DNA from: Flavobacterium sp. N1994
GTDB lineage: Bacteria; Bacteroidota; Bacteroidia; Flavobacteriales; Flavobacteriaceae
DNA length: 64,000 nt
Direction: 5' to 3'
Assembly (NCBI RefSeq): GCF_025947145.1
Contig: NZ_CP109999.1
Span: 1,178,001 to 1,242,000 of the forward strand
The notes under the pieces are model-generated. The model had not been told where the DNA came from, searched no databases, and saw only the letters and a program-made list of their open reading frames with translations. Positions 17,781 to 27,417 of this stretch are shown one piece after another (positions within the stretch are counted from its first letter, which is position 1; each line of letters opens with the position of its first letter). The position numbers and the translations under genes are program-made.

Positions 17781-18914
17781 TTATTTATTTTTAAGATATG
17801 TTGCTAATTCATCGGCTGCCATAAACTCAACATCTGGCCATTTTTTTACAATTTCTTGCAATAGTCGTTTCAAACTGTCAAGACCTTTTTCACGGTTTTG
17901 AGGGTCAATATGTCCACAAAAATTCACACGATGTGAACTAATGATGGCAGGTTTATTCCAACGAAAAGCTGTTTCAATTTGCTTTATCGTATAATCTACC
18001 CAATCCATTCCTCTATCTTCAGTTGGTTCAAAAACCACATTTCTAACCATGATGGTCAAGCCTTCTTTAGTTTGCTTACCAATGTAATTGAATGATTTTT
18101 TATAAACATTCAAACCTTGGTGCTCATTTCGAAGCAAAGCTAAGTCTAAAAATTGTATTCCGTTGTCTTTTAACGTTTGAAACAATGAATGATGAATATT
18201 GAAAACTGGTGGTGTGAAATAATTGCTTTTATATCCGTAAACTTCTTCGAAAAGCTGTAAACCTTCTTTTAAAATTGGCTTTAAAGCTTCATTTTCGTTC
18301 ACATCCCAAAAATCCAATTCGGCTGTACTCGACATCGTTGGATAGTCATCATCTGAAATGCTGGTGTAAGATTTATTTTTTAAGGCTGTCAACAACTGTG
18401 AATCTCTCTTTTTCAATTTGTCATTAAAAACAGTCAGATTCAAATGCTCTCTTCCGTGAAATTGTGGTTTTAGAAAACCTTTGGCGATTCCTTCTTTCCA
18501 TAAATCCCAAGTTCCGGTGTAGGATTCAGGTTGTTCAAGGGCAAGTTTTTTATATGTATTGGGAAGCGTTTCAAAATAGAAATGGTGAAAATCATCTGCT
18601 TCCATTTTTTCGAAATCAATATTACAAGGCAAAGCAAATGGCGTAAAAACAGCATGTCTTCCGTTTTTATCTTTTACAGAGGACAAGGTTTCAAAAAGTT
18701 GTTCCAAATCTTGTGTAGTTTCCAAAGTATCTAAAGCATCGAAACGCGAGTAGATTTTCATTCCGGCTGCATCCATGTTTTTTCTGGCTTGCGCCGAATT
18801 TAATCGGACATTACCATAGTCATCTACTGAAAAAACAACAATTTTACGATGGGTTTTCCAACCGATGCTATTTTTTAGATTCGAAATAATAGTAGAAAGT
18901 ATAGTTTTAATCAT
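17781..18914 (-). CDS. Polysaccharide deacetylase-like protein, copy 1
   Basis: A 377-residue protein with features of the NodB-type carbohydrate esterase fold: an Asp pair D31-D32 in VFSVDDYGN, an H-x3-H metal motif in FHGREHLN, and a late His in ISSHRVNF. The C-terminal IVKKWPDVEF near a DELATYL tail is shared with the 371-residue protein at 31451-32566, so the two are paralogues. No signal peptide is present, which suggests that it acts in the cytoplasm on a precursor, unlike most NodB enzymes. It overlaps the upstream glycosyltransferase gene by eight bases and precedes an ATP-grasp gene. Deacetylation of an N-acetyl sugar to expose an amine for the ATP-grasp ligase is a reasonable inference. 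Confidence 0.65.
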   Translation of the reverse strand: MIKTILSTIISNLKNSIGWKTHRKIVVFSVDDYGNVRLNSAQARKNMDAAGMKIYSRFDALDTLETTQDLEQLFETLSSVKDKNGRHAVFTPFALPCNIDFEKMEADDFHHFYFETLPNTYKKLALEQPESYTGTWDLWKEGIAKGFLKPQFHGREHLNLTVFNDKLKKRDSQLLTALKNKSYTSISDDDYPTMSSTAELDFWDVNENEALKPILKEGLQLFEEVYGYKSNYFTPPVFNIHHSLFQTLKDNGIQFLDLALLRNEHQGLNVYKKSFNYIGKQTKEGLTIMVRNVVFEPTEDRGMDWVDYTIKQIETAFRWNKPAIISSHRVNFCGHIDPQNREKGLDSLKRLLQEIVKKWPDVEFMAADELATYLKNK

Positions 18915-20067
18915 GTAGTGGATTCAAATAATAATCGACAAATTTATCAGCATTATCGCGTCTGAAAAGTTTCGCTGTGGCAATAGCATTGGCTGACATT
19001 TCATTCCATTTTTGTTTGTCTTTGCTTAAGTCGAGAATGAAGTCTTTGGCCAAATGCAAATCCTTTTCGGCAAAACATTCTGCGGCTTTGTATTTGTGTG
19101 CATACGTATTCAATTCTGAATCCTCACCTGCGATATATACTGATGGAATTCCATAACTCATTAAATTATATGACTTACTCGGAACACTTCCTTTGGAGGT
19201 CAATTCATCCAGAATCACAATCCCTAAATCGGCTGCGGATAACGAAAACGGAAACATTTCATCCGATTGAAACGGAAGAAAAGTACAATTCGGCAAATTC
19301 TTTTCTGCTACCATTCTTTGCAAAGCCGGAACTCGTGGACCACGTCCTATTATTTGGAAAATGATTTCTGTATTATCTTTTAAAAGTTCAGCCAGTTCTA
19401 CCACAACCTCAACTTTGTGAGTCAAACCGATATTACCGGAATATTGAATTATGAATTTGTCTTGTAAATTATGTTCTTTTATAAATGGATTGTCTTCTTT
19501 GGCAACCCGTTCATTCGCATGAAAAATAGACCAAATTGGTTGAATGATGATTTTGGATTTTGAAGCATACACTTCTAAAAGCTCCGCCATTTTATCTCCA
19601 ATGGTAAATAATCGGAAGGCATCTTTAAAAGATTTTCGGTTTAGAAATGCCCAAATTCTATAAACTGGATGCGTTTCTTTCATTCCAGTAATTTTGAACA
19701 CATCGGGATAGACATCCCAAACCACCATGCTAAATCGGTTAGAAACCAAAAGATTCAACAAATAACCCATAGGCGGAATCGAAACAAAAAACACTTCGTG
19801 ATTTCTGTATTTTGTCATCAATAGCCAATAGATTTTGAAACACGCCTTGATGTATGATAAGAACTTTTTACTGGCAGGACGCTCTACCCATTTGTTGATG
19901 TACGTGACTTCAACATTTGGAGAAAGTTCTTCGCCCTGAATGTGAATGCTTCCGGTAACCAAGGCAACATTCTCAAACCTATCTGCGAAAGCGTTACAAA
20001 AACCAACAGTTAGATAATTAGACGCCTGATTGACGACTACTATCTTTCTATCTTTTATTTTTTCCAT
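18907..20067 (-). CDS. Glycosyltransferase, WbuB-like GT4
   Basis: A 386-residue GT-B glycosyltransferase of WbuB/GT4 type. The N-terminal domain has NQASNYLTVGFCNAFADRF and FVSIPPMGYLLNLL. The C-terminal domain has IIQYSGNIGLTHKVE, the donor-binding loop, and SKSYNLMSYGIPSVYIAG. Proteins of this kind often add FucNAc, GlcNAc or related sugars to lipid-linked precursors. The gene lies between gmd (15-bp gap) and the deacetylase-like gene (8-bp overlap). The donor cannot be deduced, but L-fucose from the adjacent Gmd/Fcl pair is possible. Confidence 0.85.
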   Translation of the reverse strand: MEKIKDRKIVVVNQASNYLTVGFCNAFADRFENVALVTGSIHIQGEELSPNVEVTYINKWVERPASKKFLSYIKACFKIYWLLMTKYRNHEVFFVSIPPMGYLLNLLVSNRFSMVVWDVYPDVFKITGMKETHPVYRIWAFLNRKSFKDAFRLFTIGDKMAELLEVYASKSKIIIQPIWSIFHANERVAKEDNPFIKEHNLQDKFIIQYSGNIGLTHKVEVVVELAELLKDNTEIIFQIIGRGPRVPALQRMVAEKNLPNCTFLPFQSDEMFPFSLSAADLGIVILDELTSKGSVPSKSYNLMSYGIPSVYIAGEDSELNTYAHKYKAAECFAEKDLHLAKDFILDLSKDKQKWNEMSANAIATAKLFRRDNADKFVDYYLNPLHD

Positions 20068-20082
20068 TAAATGAAATTACAA

Positions 20083-21237
20083 TTATTCTGCTTGACGTAA
20101 GATTTTATGTCCGCCTTCAGCTAAATGAATATCTCTTTGGAATAATTTTACGTCCGATGAAACCATTTCCTCAACAAGCATTTTAAGATCATATTTCGGT
20201 TGCCAACCCAATTTCGTTTTCGATTTGGTTGGATCTCCAATTAGTAAATCTACTTCAGTTGGACGGAAATAGCTTGGGTCTACTTTTACCAAAGTGCTTC
20301 CAATAGCAGGAATCTTGAATTCTTTTGTAGCAAACTCTTTTCCTAAAGCTGTATGATATCTTTCAGTATCAATTTCTTCTAAAATCCCAACTTCTTCTAC
20401 GCCTTCTCCCTCAAATCTTAATTTGAAACCAACTTCTTGGAATGCCATTTTTATAAAATCACGAACTCTTGTTGTGATTCCTGTTGCAATTACATAATCT
20501 TCTGCGGTATCTTGTTGCAAGATTCTCCACATCGCTTCTACATAATCCTTAGCATGTCCCCAATCACGTTGTGCATCAAGGTTACCCATGTATAAATCGC
20601 TTTGTAATCCTAAAGCAATTTTGGCAACAGCACGGGTTATTTTTCGGGTTACGAAAGTTTCCCCACGCAAAGGTGATTCGTGATTGAACAGAATTCCGTT
20701 GCAGGCAAACATATTGTAGGCTTCGCGGTAATTTACGGTAATCCAATAGGCGTAAATTTTAGCAACAGCATAAGGTGAACGCGGATAAAAAGGAGTGGTT
20801 TCTGATTGTGGCACTTGTTGTACCAAACCGTATAACTCAGAAGTTGATGCCTGATAAATCTTAGTCTTGTTTTGCAATCCTAACAAGCGAACGGCTTCTA
20901 AAAGTCGAAGTGTTCCTATTCCGTCCGCGTTTGCGGTATATTCTGGTGTATCAAAACTCACTTTAACGTGAGACATTGCAGCCAGATTGTATATTTCATC
21001 CGGTTGTACTTCCTGAATGATTCGGGTGATATTCATCGAATCAGTCATATCACCATAATGCAATTTCAAACGAATTCCTTTAGCATGCGGGTCTTGATAT
21101 AAATGGTCGATTCTATCTGTATTGAAAAGCGACGAACGTCTTTTGATACCATGAACCATATAGCCTTTTTCAAGAAGCAATTCTGCTAAATAAGCTCCGT
21201 CTTGTCCTGTAATTCCAGTAATTAATGCGGTTTTCAT
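20083..21237 (-). CDS. gmd: GDP-mannose 4,6-dehydratase
   Basis: A 384-residue SDR enzyme. The NADP site [19 protein letters not shown] is at the N-terminus, the catalytic YAVAK is near residue 150, and [18 protein letters not shown] is a diagnostic Gmd stretch. It converts GDP-D-mannose to GDP-4-keto-6-deoxy-D-mannose, the first step to GDP-L-fucose. It is directly followed in the pathway by Fcl, encoded 27 bp upstream in the same operon. The mannose-activating enzymes (ManC/ManB) are not in the window. Length is slightly above the usual 345-375 residues. Confidence 0.96.
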   Translation of the reverse strand: MKTALITGITGQDGAYLAELLLEKGYMVHGIKRRSSLFNTDRIDHLYQDPHAKGIRLKLHYGDMTDSMNITRIIQEVQPDEIYNLAAMSHVKVSFDTPEYTANADGIGTLRLLEAVRLLGLQNKTKIYQASTSELYGLVQQVPQSETTPFYPRSPYAVAKIYAYWITVNYREAYNMFACNGILFNHESPLRGETFVTRKITRAVAKIALGLQSDLYMGNLDAQRDWGHAKDYVEAMWRILQQDTAEDYVIATGITTRVRDFIKMAFQEVGFKLRFEGEGVEEVGILEEIDTERYHTALGKEFATKEFKIPAIGSTLVKVDPSYFRPTEVDLLIGDPTKSKTKLGWQPKYDLKMLVEEMVSSDVKLFQRDIHLAEGGHKILRQAE

Positions 21238-21264
21238 TAGTTTGATTTTTTTTTAAGTATATAA

Positions 21265-22215
21265 TTATATTTTGATTTCTTTAAACGAATGTTCGTGTTC
21301 TAAAAACCAACTATAGGTTGATTTTATTCCTTCTTCCAAAGTGATTTTAGCTTTCCAGCCTTGATTTGCCATTTTGGAAACATCCATTAATTTTCTTGGC
21401 GTTCCATCAGGTTTTGAACTATCCCAAATGATTTCTCCTTTATGTCCGACTGTTCTCTGAATCATTTCAGCGAGCGATTTTATAGTCAAATCAACTCCAG
21501 TTCCAATATTGTACAAATTCTCTGCAAAGGGGTTCTCTAAAGCAAAAACTACAGCATCCGCCAAATCATGAACATGCAAGAACTCCCGCATTGGTGAACC
21601 CGAACCCCAAAGTGTAACTGCTTCGTTATTGTTCAATTTCGCTTCATGAAATTTACGCATCATCGCTGGTAAAACGTGTGACGTCTGCAAATCGAAATTA
21701 TCGTTTGGTCCGTATAAATTGGTTGGCATCAAACTCACAAAATCTTTCCCGAATTGTTTTCTGATAGACTCACAAGCTTTCACTCCGGATATTTTGGCAA
21801 TAGCATACCATTCGTTTGTAGGTTCTAATGACGAGGTCAACAGACATTCTTCTTTTAGAGGTTGTGGTGCTAGTTTTGGGTAAATGCAGGAACTTCCCAA
21901 AAAGATAAACTTATCTACATCTTGATTTAAAGAAGTATCAATTAGATTGTTTTGAATCTGCATGTTTTCCATCAGGAACGTAAACGGATAATTATTGTTG
22001 GCCAATATTCCGCCTACTCTAGCAGCTGCATCAATAACCACATCGGGTTTTTCAGTAGCAAAAAAATCCTGAACGGCGGCCTGATTTCTCAAATCGAGTT
22101 CCTTGCTGGTTTTACCGATAAGATTTTCATATCCTTTAGCTTTCAGCGCATTCCAAATGGCACTTCCTACCATTCCTTTGTGTCCTGCAATGTATATTTT
22201 TGAAGATTTGTTCAT
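21265..22215 (-). CDS. fcl: GDP-L-fucose synthase
   Basis: A 316-residue SDR epimerase/reductase (Fcl/WcaG). Visible motifs are the NADP-binding IAGHKGMVGSAI, FLGSSCIYPKLAPQPLKEE with catalytic Ser and Cys, YAIAKISG with the Tyr/Lys pair, and NLYGPNDNFD. It performs 3,5-epimerisation and NADPH reduction of GDP-4-keto-6-deoxy-mannose to GDP-L-fucose. It forms a two-gene pathway unit with gmd. L-fucose, or a product made from it, is therefore probably a constituent of the polymer. Confidence 0.95.
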   Translation of the reverse strand: MNKSSKIYIAGHKGMVGSAIWNALKAKGYENLIGKTSKELDLRNQAAVQDFFATEKPDVVIDAAARVGGILANNNYPFTFLMENMQIQNNLIDTSLNQDVDKFIFLGSSCIYPKLAPQPLKEECLLTSSLEPTNEWYAIAKISGVKACESIRKQFGKDFVSLMPTNLYGPNDNFDLQTSHVLPAMMRKFHEAKLNNNEAVTLWGSGSPMREFLHVHDLADAVVFALENPFAENLYNIGTGVDLTIKSLAEMIQRTVGHKGEIIWDSSKPDGTPRKLMDVSKMANQGWKAKITLEEGIKSTYSWFLEHEHSFKEIKI

Positions 22216-22221
22216 TAGTAT

Positions 22222-23358
22222 TTATTTAAAAACAGATAATAATTCGTTGGCAGCAGCTTTCATGCGGCTATCATACGAATCGTATAATGGTTTGGTGTAA
22301 TCTCTATTGGGATATTTTTCCATAATCGAAACTAATTGCTCCACGTTGTGAGGTTCAAAATAAGTCCCAGTTTCTTCAAGCTGTTCAATGTTTACGTTTA
22401 GATTAGCAGCAATTACTGGAACTTGAAGGGATTTTGCATCTTCGATAACGGTACTCCAGCCTTCAAATAAACTGGGTTGTAAGATGGCTTTACAATATTT
22501 CATTAATAATAATTGGTCGCCACGCGGAATCAATCCTAAAAATTTAATCGATTTTTTCAAATCATTTTTATTGATGATATCGTGCAATTCCTGCATGTAA
22601 GGCGAATCCGGTTCGTCCGGAAAACGTCCTGTGATTCCGATACTAACTTCGATACCTTTTTTCTTTAATTCGGCGACAGCCTCAAATACTACTTTATGAT
22701 TTTTGTGTTTGTGAAACTGGTTAGAAATCATATAGAAATGTTCAGGCAAATCATACTTCGCTCGAATTTCATCAAATGTCATATCGGGCAAACCTTCAAT
22801 GATGGAAACGAAATGATAAATATGGATATTTAGGTTTTTTGGAACTTTGAAAAATTTCAAGAAATCATCTTTTACCGCCTGACTGGAAACCACTAAATCT
22901 TTAGAATTTTTAAGTATCAATTTAATTCGGGCGTTACGCTCGATTACTTTTCGTTTGGTAAAGAACTGCGGGTAATACATGTGCTGTAAATCGGCATACC
23001 AGGAAACTAATTTGGCGTCTAATTTACTTTTCACTGGATAATCATGCATTGGAAAAATTGCATCTAGCTTATGATTGACAACCAAATCATGTACAAACGT
23101 ATTTTTGTTTTTCAGAAAAGAATCGATGTAACCTTTATATATCGAAGGAAAATAATACGGCACCAATTGAAGGTAAGGATAATCAATTTCGTCTATGTAT
23201 TTTTTTAAGGTTGGATTATAAAATACCAATACATGAGGTTTATGCTTATCATCTAAAAAATTAAGGGTTTTTATTATGTTAAGATTATAAATAATTCCAC
23301 CTGTCCATTTAACATTGAAATTAAAAAGAATTCCTAGCCTAATTCTCTCAATAATCAT
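22222..23358 (-). CDS. Glycosyltransferase family 4
   Basis: A 378-residue GT-B glycosyltransferase. The C-terminal donor-binding domain shows NQFHKHKNHKVVFEAV, KFLGLIPRGDQLLLMKYC and LQPSLFEGWSTVIEDAKSL, which carries the E-x7-E motif (FEGWSTVIEDA) of GT4. It is cytoplasmic with no membrane helix. It lies between an NAD-dependent epimerase gene (1-bp gap) and fcl (6-bp gap), in a run of sugar-assembly genes. The specific sugar cannot be deduced. Confidence 0.88.
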   Translation of the reverse strand: MIIERIRLGILFNFNVKWTGGIIYNLNIIKTLNFLDDKHKPHVLVFYNPTLKKYIDEIDYPYLQLVPYYFPSIYKGYIDSFLKNKNTFVHDLVVNHKLDAIFPMHDYPVKSKLDAKLVSWYADLQHMYYPQFFTKRKVIERNARIKLILKNSKDLVVSSQAVKDDFLKFFKVPKNLNIHIYHFVSIIEGLPDMTFDEIRAKYDLPEHFYMISNQFHKHKNHKVVFEAVAELKKKGIEVSIGITGRFPDEPDSPYMQELHDIINKNDLKKSIKFLGLIPRGDQLLLMKYCKAILQPSLFEGWSTVIEDAKSLQVPVIAANLNVNIEQLEETGTYFEPHNVEQLVSIMEKYPNRDYTKPLYDSYDSRMKAAANELLSVFK

Positions 23359-23359
23359 C

Positions 23360-24265
23360 TTAATAATCAGTTTTTAATTGTTTCGCCCAATGTATGTATT
23401 CTTTAACTCCATCCTCCAACTTCTTCTTTGGGACATAACCCATTGCTAAAAGTTTAGAAATATCGGCTCTCCAATTTAGAGGATCACCTGGTTTTGAAAA
23501 TTGGTTAAATACTATTGCTTTATCACTTCTTAAAATATCTTTGTATAATTCAGCAATATAACCTATTGATTGCTCTTCACCATTTGCCAAATTAATTTCC
23601 TCACCAACAAAAGAAGCTTTTTGGATTATCAGGTGAATTGCATGTAAAACATCATCAATATGAATAAAATCTCTGGTTTCATTACCAGTTCCAAACAATT
23701 CAACTTTGTCATTAAAAGCAAATTTTTTAAATAAATCCCAAAGCAATTGTTTTTTTAAGCCATTTCCATAAGCAGAAAATATTCTTAAAGAACATGTTTT
23801 TATTTTATAATAATCATAAAATTCTTTACATATCTGCTCGGCCTGCATCTTGTGAATACCATAAGGAGACAATGGCTTTAATGATGCACTTTCATTGATA
23901 GGTAAAATAGTCGGGTTTCCATAAACCGCAGCGCTAGAAAGATTTACAAACTTACATTTAGGTTGTTGCATCCTGATGGCTTCCAATATTTTATAAACAT
24001 TAACTGTATTTAGGTTAAAATCTTTCAATGGAAATTCAATGGATAAAGGAACGCTCGCTGCACCGGAACAATTGAGACAAACATCTATTTTATTTTCTTT
24101 AAAAATGCTATTGTAATCTGAATTTGTCACATCAATCTGAATATATTTTTTGTCTACATAATCAGTCACTACATCACAACCAAACACTTCGTAGTTAAGC
24201 TGTTTGAAAAACCCAACAGCTGCACCACCAATAAATCCTTTAGAGCCAATTATTAAAATTTTCAT
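23360..24265 (-). CDS. NAD-dependent epimerase/dehydratase (extended SDR)
   Basis: A 301-residue extended-SDR sugar-nucleotide enzyme. The NAD site IIGSKGFIGGAAV is at the N-terminus, NLSSAAVYGNP supplies the Ser, SPYGIHKMQAE the catalytic Tyr-x3-Lys, and FSAYGNGLKKQLLWDLFKK the substrate loop. Similar proteins include UDP-glucose 4-epimerases and sugar 4-ketoreductases. The exact substrate is unclear. It sits between the acyltransferase-3 gene and a GT4 gene. A 61-bp gap follows the acyltransferase and contains a hairpin (see 24300-24323). Confidence 0.85.
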   Translation of the reverse strand: MKILIIGSKGFIGGAAVGFFKQLNYEVFGCDVVTDYVDKKYIQIDVTNSDYNSIFKENKIDVCLNCSGAASVPLSIEFPLKDFNLNTVNVYKILEAIRMQQPKCKFVNLSSAAVYGNPTILPINESASLKPLSPYGIHKMQAEQICKEFYDYYKIKTCSLRIFSAYGNGLKKQLLWDLFKKFAFNDKVELFGTGNETRDFIHIDDVLHAIHLIIQKASFVGEEINLANGEEQSIGYIAELYKDILRSDKAIVFNQFSKPGDPLNWRADISKLLAMGYVPKKKLEDGVKEYIHWAKQLKTDY

Positions 24266-24299
24266 ATATAAATTTTAAATTTTTAAAATATATTTTTTT

Positions 24300-24323
24300 C
24301 CCAATCAAATAATTTGCTTGGGG
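24300..24323 (+). terminator. Weak hairpin followed by T-run on the plus strand
   Basis: CCCAA-T-CAAA / TTTG-C-TTGGG forms a 9-bp stem with one mismatch and a three-base loop. On the plus strand it is followed by GTTTTT, so it resembles an intrinsic terminator for antisense transcripts. Read in the operon's own direction the U-run is absent. It sits just after the acyltransferase-3 stop codon. Confidence 0.25.
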
Positions 24324-24326
24324 TTT

Positions 24327-25388
24327 TTAAGCGTTATAACTAAATTTTTTCTTAAATGACAAGAATAAAGATTCAAACAAATAATAACTTAGACTTGCAA
24401 TGCAATAGCAAAAAATAAAACTAGTTAAAAAGTCAATTATAATAGAATTGCTTTTGAAATACTTGTTCACTATCATAAAACATAAAGGATGATAGACATA
24501 TAAACCATAACTAATCTTACCTGAATAAAGTAGAAATCGTTGTTGCAACATCTTTTTCATCCAATGATTTGCTTTGCAAGTGATGGCATATCCAATGAAA
24601 CAGAAGTAACAAAATGCTAATAAGATAAATTTAACCATTTGAATAAAATCTATTTTCATTCCTGAAGTAAAATACCATAAAATGAAGGTTGGAATTAATA
24701 TTAGTCCAAATAGTGCAATAAATTTTTTAGATTCGGATTCTTGTAATTTACCCTTTAGCTCCCAAAGAGCAAGTAAAGCACCCACCGCTAATTCATCCAT
24801 CCTTGAAATAGTAAAATAAAAAACTTCGATGTGGTTAGTAACCATAAGAACTCTGACAACAAAAGCAATTAAAATAATCATCCAAATAGCTATTTTAATT
24901 CTTTTAGTATTTAAATAATAAATTAAAAAAGGCCAGAAAAAATAAAAATGTTCTTCAACTGCCAAAGACCAAAAGTGCTGTGGCCCTATTGGGTCCCATC
25001 TGAATGTCATGGCAATGTTTTGCAAATAGACCCAAAAATAAATCTGCTGTCCAAAAGGAACAATTTCGGATCCGTCTAGAGCTGGCAAAAGGAAATAAAA
25101 AATAATGAGAAATAGATAATACAAAGGAAAAATTCGCAACGCTCTTCGAATATAAAAATTCAAGAAAAAGTGGTCCGATTTTTTTGAATTTAATAGGATT
25201 CTTGTAATTAAAAAACCTGATAAAACAAAAAATAGTGACACCCCTGTTTGTCCAATAAAGGCAAACTTTTTTATTAAAATTAAAATTGGACTAGTCGTTT
25301 GTATGTTATTACAAAAATGAAAAACCATAACCATCAAAGCAGCAATCGCTCTTACACCGTCTAATTCTGTAAAATGTTTTAGTCTCAT
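24327..25388 (-). CDS. Acyltransferase family 3 (OafA-like) O-acyltransferase
   Basis: A 353-residue polytopic membrane protein of the acyltransferase-3/OafA family. ELDGVRAIAALMVMVFHF contains the family Arg and catalytic His, followed by about ten hydrophobic segments and SLAVEEHFYFFWPFLIYYL, a characteristic loop. These proteins move acetyl groups from cytoplasmic acetyl-CoA to surface sugars. Its start codon overlaps the stop of the upstream GT4 gene by one base. It is a second acetylation route next to the MBOAT/SGNH pair at 34902-37251. Confidence 0.9.
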   Translation of the reverse strand: MRLKHFTELDGVRAIAALMVMVFHFCNNIQTTSPILILIKKFAFIGQTGVSLFFVLSGFLITRILLNSKKSDHFFLNFYIRRALRIFPLYYLFLIIFYFLLPALDGSEIVPFGQQIYFWVYLQNIAMTFRWDPIGPQHFWSLAVEEHFYFFWPFLIYYLNTKRIKIAIWMIILIAFVVRVLMVTNHIEVFYFTISRMDELAVGALLALWELKGKLQESESKKFIALFGLILIPTFILWYFTSGMKIDFIQMVKFILLAFCYFCFIGYAITCKANHWMKKMLQQRFLLYSGKISYGLYVYHPLCFMIVNKYFKSNSIIIDFLTSFIFCYCIASLSYYLFESLFLSFKKKFSYNA

Positions 25389-26464
25389 TATTGTTTTATT
25401 AAAAAATCCTTGTACAATTCTGCAATAATTTTCAAATCGTTGGTTTGTTTAATTTTTGAAGCATTGTTTTCAATTTCGTTCAACACCTTTGGATTATCAA
25501 TTAATAACTGTAGCTTCTCGGCTAATAGAGTAGCATTCCCAACTGGAATTAAAAATCCGTTTTCACCTTCTTTAATAATATCTGAAGGTCCAGCAACACA
25601 ATCAAAACTAACTGGAGCCAAACCGTTTGCCATACCTTCAATTAGCGCATTTGGATAGCCTTCTATTATTGAAGTGAATCCGAAAATTTTGGCCTGCGAC
25701 AGATAAAAATCAACATCTTTTTGAAAACCGCAAAATTCGACTTTTTCTGCAATATTCAATTCATTTGCCTGACTTTTTAAATCTTCTATTAAGGGTCCGT
25801 CTCCAACAATGGCTAATTCCCAGTTAGGTGCATTAACTTTTGAAAAAGCTTCTAGTAAAAAATGCTGTGCTTTCTCATAAGAACATCTTCCTAATGTGAT
25901 GATTTGATTTTTCCGCTCGTGATTATATTCTTTGATTTCTCTTAGAAAATTGGGAATAACAACAATTGGGCAACTGTATTTTTTTTGATAAACTTCTTTG
26001 GCATAATTCGTTTGTGCAATAATTCCGTTGATTCTGAATTTCAAAATCGAATAACAAAGGTTATAAAATGCATTAAACAATTTATTTCCAGGAAATCTTA
26101 GTCTGTCTGGGCTACTTCTTCCAGAAATAATGACTTTTGATTTTAATCCGAGTGAAGTGATCATTCCTAGGAGAATATAACCAAGACAAAAAATGGTGTC
26201 TGGTTTTTCATTTTTGATGTTTTTTCTCAAGTACCAAAGTAAAATCGGAAATGATAAAATTTTGCCATATTTATCACGAAAATTTGCTGGCTCAACAAGT
26301 TTTACATTTGGATGAAGTTCATAGAATTTGTCTCTTTTGAACATTACCAAAACAGTAACATCAATATCTTTATCGACCATATAATTTGCCAAAACTACAG
26401 CGGTTCTTTCTGTTCCACCTGGAGTTAGTTTGGGCAATACTATGACTATTTTCTTTTTCGCCAT
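25388..26464 (-). CDS. Glycosyltransferase family 4
   Basis: A 358-residue GT4 glycosyltransferase. The start KIVIVLPKLTPGGTERTAVVLANYM is the glycine-rich acceptor loop, and the C-terminal half has LGRCSYEKAQHFLLEAF, GDGPLIEDL and FGFTSIIEGYPNALIEGMANGLAPVSF with the E-x7-E donor motif. The layout resembles PglA/PglH-type GalNAc transferases, but a named assignment would go beyond the evidence. It overlaps the upstream glycosyltransferase gene by 19 bp. Confidence 0.9.
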   Translation of the reverse strand: MAKKKIVIVLPKLTPGGTERTAVVLANYMVDKDIDVTVLVMFKRDKFYELHPNVKLVEPANFRDKYGKILSFPILLWYLRKNIKNEKPDTIFCLGYILLGMITSLGLKSKVIISGRSSPDRLRFPGNKLFNAFYNLCYSILKFRINGIIAQTNYAKEVYQKKYSCPIVVIPNFLREIKEYNHERKNQIITLGRCSYEKAQHFLLEAFSKVNAPNWELAIVGDGPLIEDLKSQANELNIAEKVEFCGFQKDVDFYLSQAKIFGFTSIIEGYPNALIEGMANGLAPVSFDCVAGPSDIIKEGENGFLIPVGNATLLAEKLQLLIDNPKVLNEIENNASKIKQTNDLKIIAELYKDFLIKQ

Positions 26465-27414
26465 TTTTTCTTGATTTCATGTAAATAATACCCAAACTGT
26501 AATAAGCCAATCGAATTTAATAAACGTTTTAGCTTACTAGTTCTAGTATTGTTGCATAAAAAATTAAACGTGTTGTTTATTTTATCTTTTGAAAACTCAG
26601 AAAACTGAAAAGGATTAATCTGATTTAAAGCAGTAGTATCAAACTTTGTAAACTTTTCATTTTTCTTAGTTCGCGTCCCATATCCATCGTTACCGATGTT
26701 GAACGTTTTTGTTTTGTATGGAGTAACGGTATACAAATCATTTTTCACCATGTGATGAACAAAATTATAATCTAAAACCAAAGGTTCTTTTTTGTATAAT
26801 TTTCTCTGAAAAGCCGTGTATAAATCGATTCCAATTTCGTCCAACTTATTTACAAAACTTTTAGTATTCAAATCTTGTTTTAATTGTTCTAATGAAAGGG
26901 TTGACATCCTTGTCATTTTATCTTTCCATGATGCAAATCCCCAGGGACACCAGCGATTTGTATAATAAACATCTGATTGTAAACTCGAATCAACATCAAA
27001 AAAAACGGAATGTGAAAACCCAGAAATAGAAATGATTTTAGCATCATTTTTATAGAACTCTAATCCTTCATTCATGAATTTTAAAAAATCGGGAGCGACA
27101 ATAATATCATCTTCTAAAAAAATATAAGTTTCATGTTCTTTAAAAATCAAATCGATGGCAAAATGATATGCCTTATTTAATCCTAAATTTTCTTTAGGAG
27201 TAATTGGAATCACTTTTTTAAAACCTGAAATTGTTTGAATGTACTTTCTAACGGATTCAATTTTTTCGACATCCTGACTTCTATAAGCAGCATCTGAAGA
27301 TATGTAAAGGATAGATTCCGAGGATTCTTCACAATTTTGAAGTGATTCAATACATCTTTTTAAGCTATCTAATCGATCATAGACCATTACAAAAATTGGG
27401 GCGTACTTCATCAT
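26446..27414 (-). CDS. GNT-I/GT2-like glycosyltransferase
   Basis: A 322-residue GT-A glycosyltransferase. APIFVMVYDRLDSLKRCIESL opens the fold, ENLGLNKAYHFAID is a family signature, and FLEDDIIVAPDFLKFM carries the metal-binding E-D-D motif. The pattern resembles the GT13 (GNT-I-like) and sugar-transferase proteins of Bacteroidota polysaccharide loci. The C-terminal 60 residues are Lys/Asn-rich and basic, perhaps membrane-associated. It begins three bases after an ATP-grasp gene. Confidence 0.82.
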   Translation of the reverse strand: MMKYAPIFVMVYDRLDSLKRCIESLQNCEESSESILYISSDAAYRSQDVEKIESVRKYIQTISGFKKVIPITPKENLGLNKAYHFAIDLIFKEHETYIFLEDDIIVAPDFLKFMNEGLEFYKNDAKIISISGFSHSVFFDVDSSLQSDVYYTNRWCPWGFASWKDKMTRMSTLSLEQLKQDLNTKSFVNKLDEIGIDLYTAFQRKLYKKEPLVLDYNFVHHMVKNDLYTVTPYKTKTFNIGNDGYGTRTKKNEKFTKFDTTALNQINPFQFSEFSKDKINNTFNFLCNNTRTSKLKRLLNSIGLLQFGYYLHEIKKKWRKRK

Positions 27415-27417
27415 TAT

